Assembly: GCA_049324235.1 (NCBI GenBank)
Contig: JBMOLJ010000037.1
Coordinates: 1 to 13,981 of the forward strand
DNA length: 13,981 bases
DNA from: UBA1431 sp049324235
GTDB taxonomy: Bacteria; Bacillota; Clostridia; Christensenellales; UBA1431
Reading direction: 5' to 3'
The position numbers and the translations under genes were made by a program. Shown in pieces: positions 13,102 through 13,981 of the stretch. The notes under the pieces are model-generated. The model worked only from the letters and a program-made list of their open reading frames with translations. It ran no database searches and had not been told where the DNA came from. The stretch's first letter is position 1. Every line of letters begins with the position of its first letter.

Positions 13102-13981
13102 GTTTTGCGACCTCTTTCTTTTGTAAAAACAGCGGCGACATCTCTCTGAGACGTTCGACGATATTCTTTGTCTGTTCGATGGCATAATCGACATCATCCG
13201 CTGTGTTGCGGCGGCCAAGCGTGAGCCGCAGGGAGCCGTGCGCGATTTCGTGCGGCAGGCCAATAGCCAGCAGCACGTGCGACGGTTCAAGGGAACCCGC
13301 GGCGCAGGCCGACCCCGTGGACGCGGCAATGCCACGCATGTCCAGCATCAGTATGAGCGATTCGCCCTCGATGAACTCAAAACTGAAATTGACGTTTCCC
13401 GGCAATCTATTGGTACGGTGCCCGTTCAGGCGCACAAAGGGAATTTCTTTTTCAATACCGTTTATCAGCCGGTCACGCAGCGTCCTAATATGGCTGGCGT
13501 TTTCTTCCATCTCCGCTTTTGCAATCTCTATGGCCTGCCCGAACCCTACGATTCCCGGCACGTTCTCGGTTCCCGCACGCCGCCGGTTCTCGTGGCTTCC
13601 GCCATGCATTTGCGAGACTATGTTTGTGCCCCTTTTGATGTAGAGCATGCCGACGCCTTTGGGCCCGTATATCTTATGGCCCGAAGCCGAAAGCAGGTCA
13701 ATGTGCATCGCATCGACGTCGATGGGTACGCTCCCGGCTGCCTGTACCGCGTCCGTATGGAACAATATCCCTTTTTCGCGCGCCAGTGCACCGATTTGGG
13801 CGATAGGCTCGATCGTTCCGATTTCGTTGTTGGCGAACATGATGCTGATGAGTATGGTCTTGTCCGTTATGGCGGAAAGCACCTGTTCTGGAGTTACCAT
13901 GCCGTCTTCATCCACCGGTAAAAAGGTCACGTCATAGCCGTGGTCTCTAAGGTACAGGCATGTGTTGAGCACGGCCGGATG
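13094..13981 (-). CDS. nifS: Cysteine desulfurase NifS/IscS, missing its N terminus (cut by window edge)
   Basis: PLP enzyme that takes sulfur from L-cysteine for Fe-S clusters. 295 residues are visible, starting at HPAVLNTC of the conserved (E)HPAV motif, so about 70-100 residues lie outside the window. PLP-binding Lys is at fragment residue 103 (SASGHKIYGPKG); the substrate/PLP block FHTDAVQAAG is at 74-83; the active-site Cys is at 226 (STGSACAAGS), in the short-loop class I context; RAGTENVPG is at 135-143. No broken frame is seen, and the missing part is only a window effect. Directly coupled to nifU. Confidence 0.96.
   Translation of the reverse strand, partial: HPAVLNTCLYLRDHGYDVTFLPVDEDGMVTPEQVLSAITDKTILISIMFANNEIGTIEPIAQIGALAREKGILFHTDAVQAAGSVPIDVDAMHIDLLSASGHKIYGPKGVGMLYIKRGTNIVSQMHGGSHENRRRAGTENVPGIVGFGQAIEIAKAEMEENASHIRTLRDRLINGIEKEIPFVRLNGHRTNRLPGNVNFSFEFIEGESLILMLDMRGIAASTGSACAAGSLEPSHVLLAIGLPHEIAHGSLRLTLGRRNTADDVDYAIEQTKNIVERLREMSPLFLQKKEVAKHV

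Noticed and set aside
12730..13335. 201-codon version of the scaffold gene
   Set aside because: The first 78 codons lie inside nifS in another frame and are low-quality; the true N terminus MYSEKVMEHF begins at 13101 with a ribosome binding site.
13094..13981. Truncated nifS as a pseudogene
   Set aside because: The frame is open to the window edge and begins in the middle of the conserved HPAV motif, so the gene is cut only by the window.

Overview
The window looks like ordinary chromosome of a Bacillota (Firmicutes) bacterium, most likely a Clostridia member of mid GC content. This rests on strong AGGAGG-type ribosome binding sites, TTG starts, the RsfS-YqeK-NadD and IreB-RuvX-DUF1292 neighbourhoods, and a NifS/NifU pair next to PRC-barrel and AI-2E transporter genes. 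A Christensenella-like lineage is possible, but I cannot prove it from sequence alone. There are no rRNAs, tRNAs, insertion sequences, phage genes or CRISPR arrays that I can see.

Layout, left to right. (1) 1-1592, minus strand: an OmpR-type response regulator followed by a membrane sensor kinase that runs off the left edge. (2) 1593-1884: an AT-rich divergent regulatory region full of short repeats. (3) 1885-3342, plus: a secreted, membrane-anchored D-Ala-D-Ala carboxypeptidase, then two strong hairpins. (4) 3513-5160, minus: nadD-yqeK-rsfS, with overlapping stops and starts. (5) 5268-6155, plus: an uncharacterised membrane protein that appears to hold a decayed Mrr-like nuclease fold. It is placed in opposite orientation inside what is usually one ribosome-assembly/NAD cluster. 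(6) 6158-8419, minus: nth-obgE-yhbY. (7) 8540-9441: a divergent pair of small unknown proteins. (8) 9627-10859, minus: ireB, ruvX and a DUF1292 gene, without the usual alaS upstream. (9) 10913-13981, minus: nifS (cut by the right edge)-nifU, then PRC-barrel, a 54-residue membrane peptide and an AI-2E family transporter, tightly packed.

Functionally this is cell-envelope control (two-component system plus carboxypeptidase), ribosome silencing and large-subunit assembly (rsfS, yhbY, obgE), NAD synthesis (nadD), Ap4A hydrolysis (yqeK), DNA repair (nth, ruvX), Fe-S cluster assembly (nifS, nifU) and several poorly understood membrane or small proteins. I did not find a clear new multi-gene defence or mobile system. 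The best candidates for something undescribed are the membrane-bound Mrr-like protein, the divergent Met/Leu-rich pair, and the coupled 54-residue membrane peptide.
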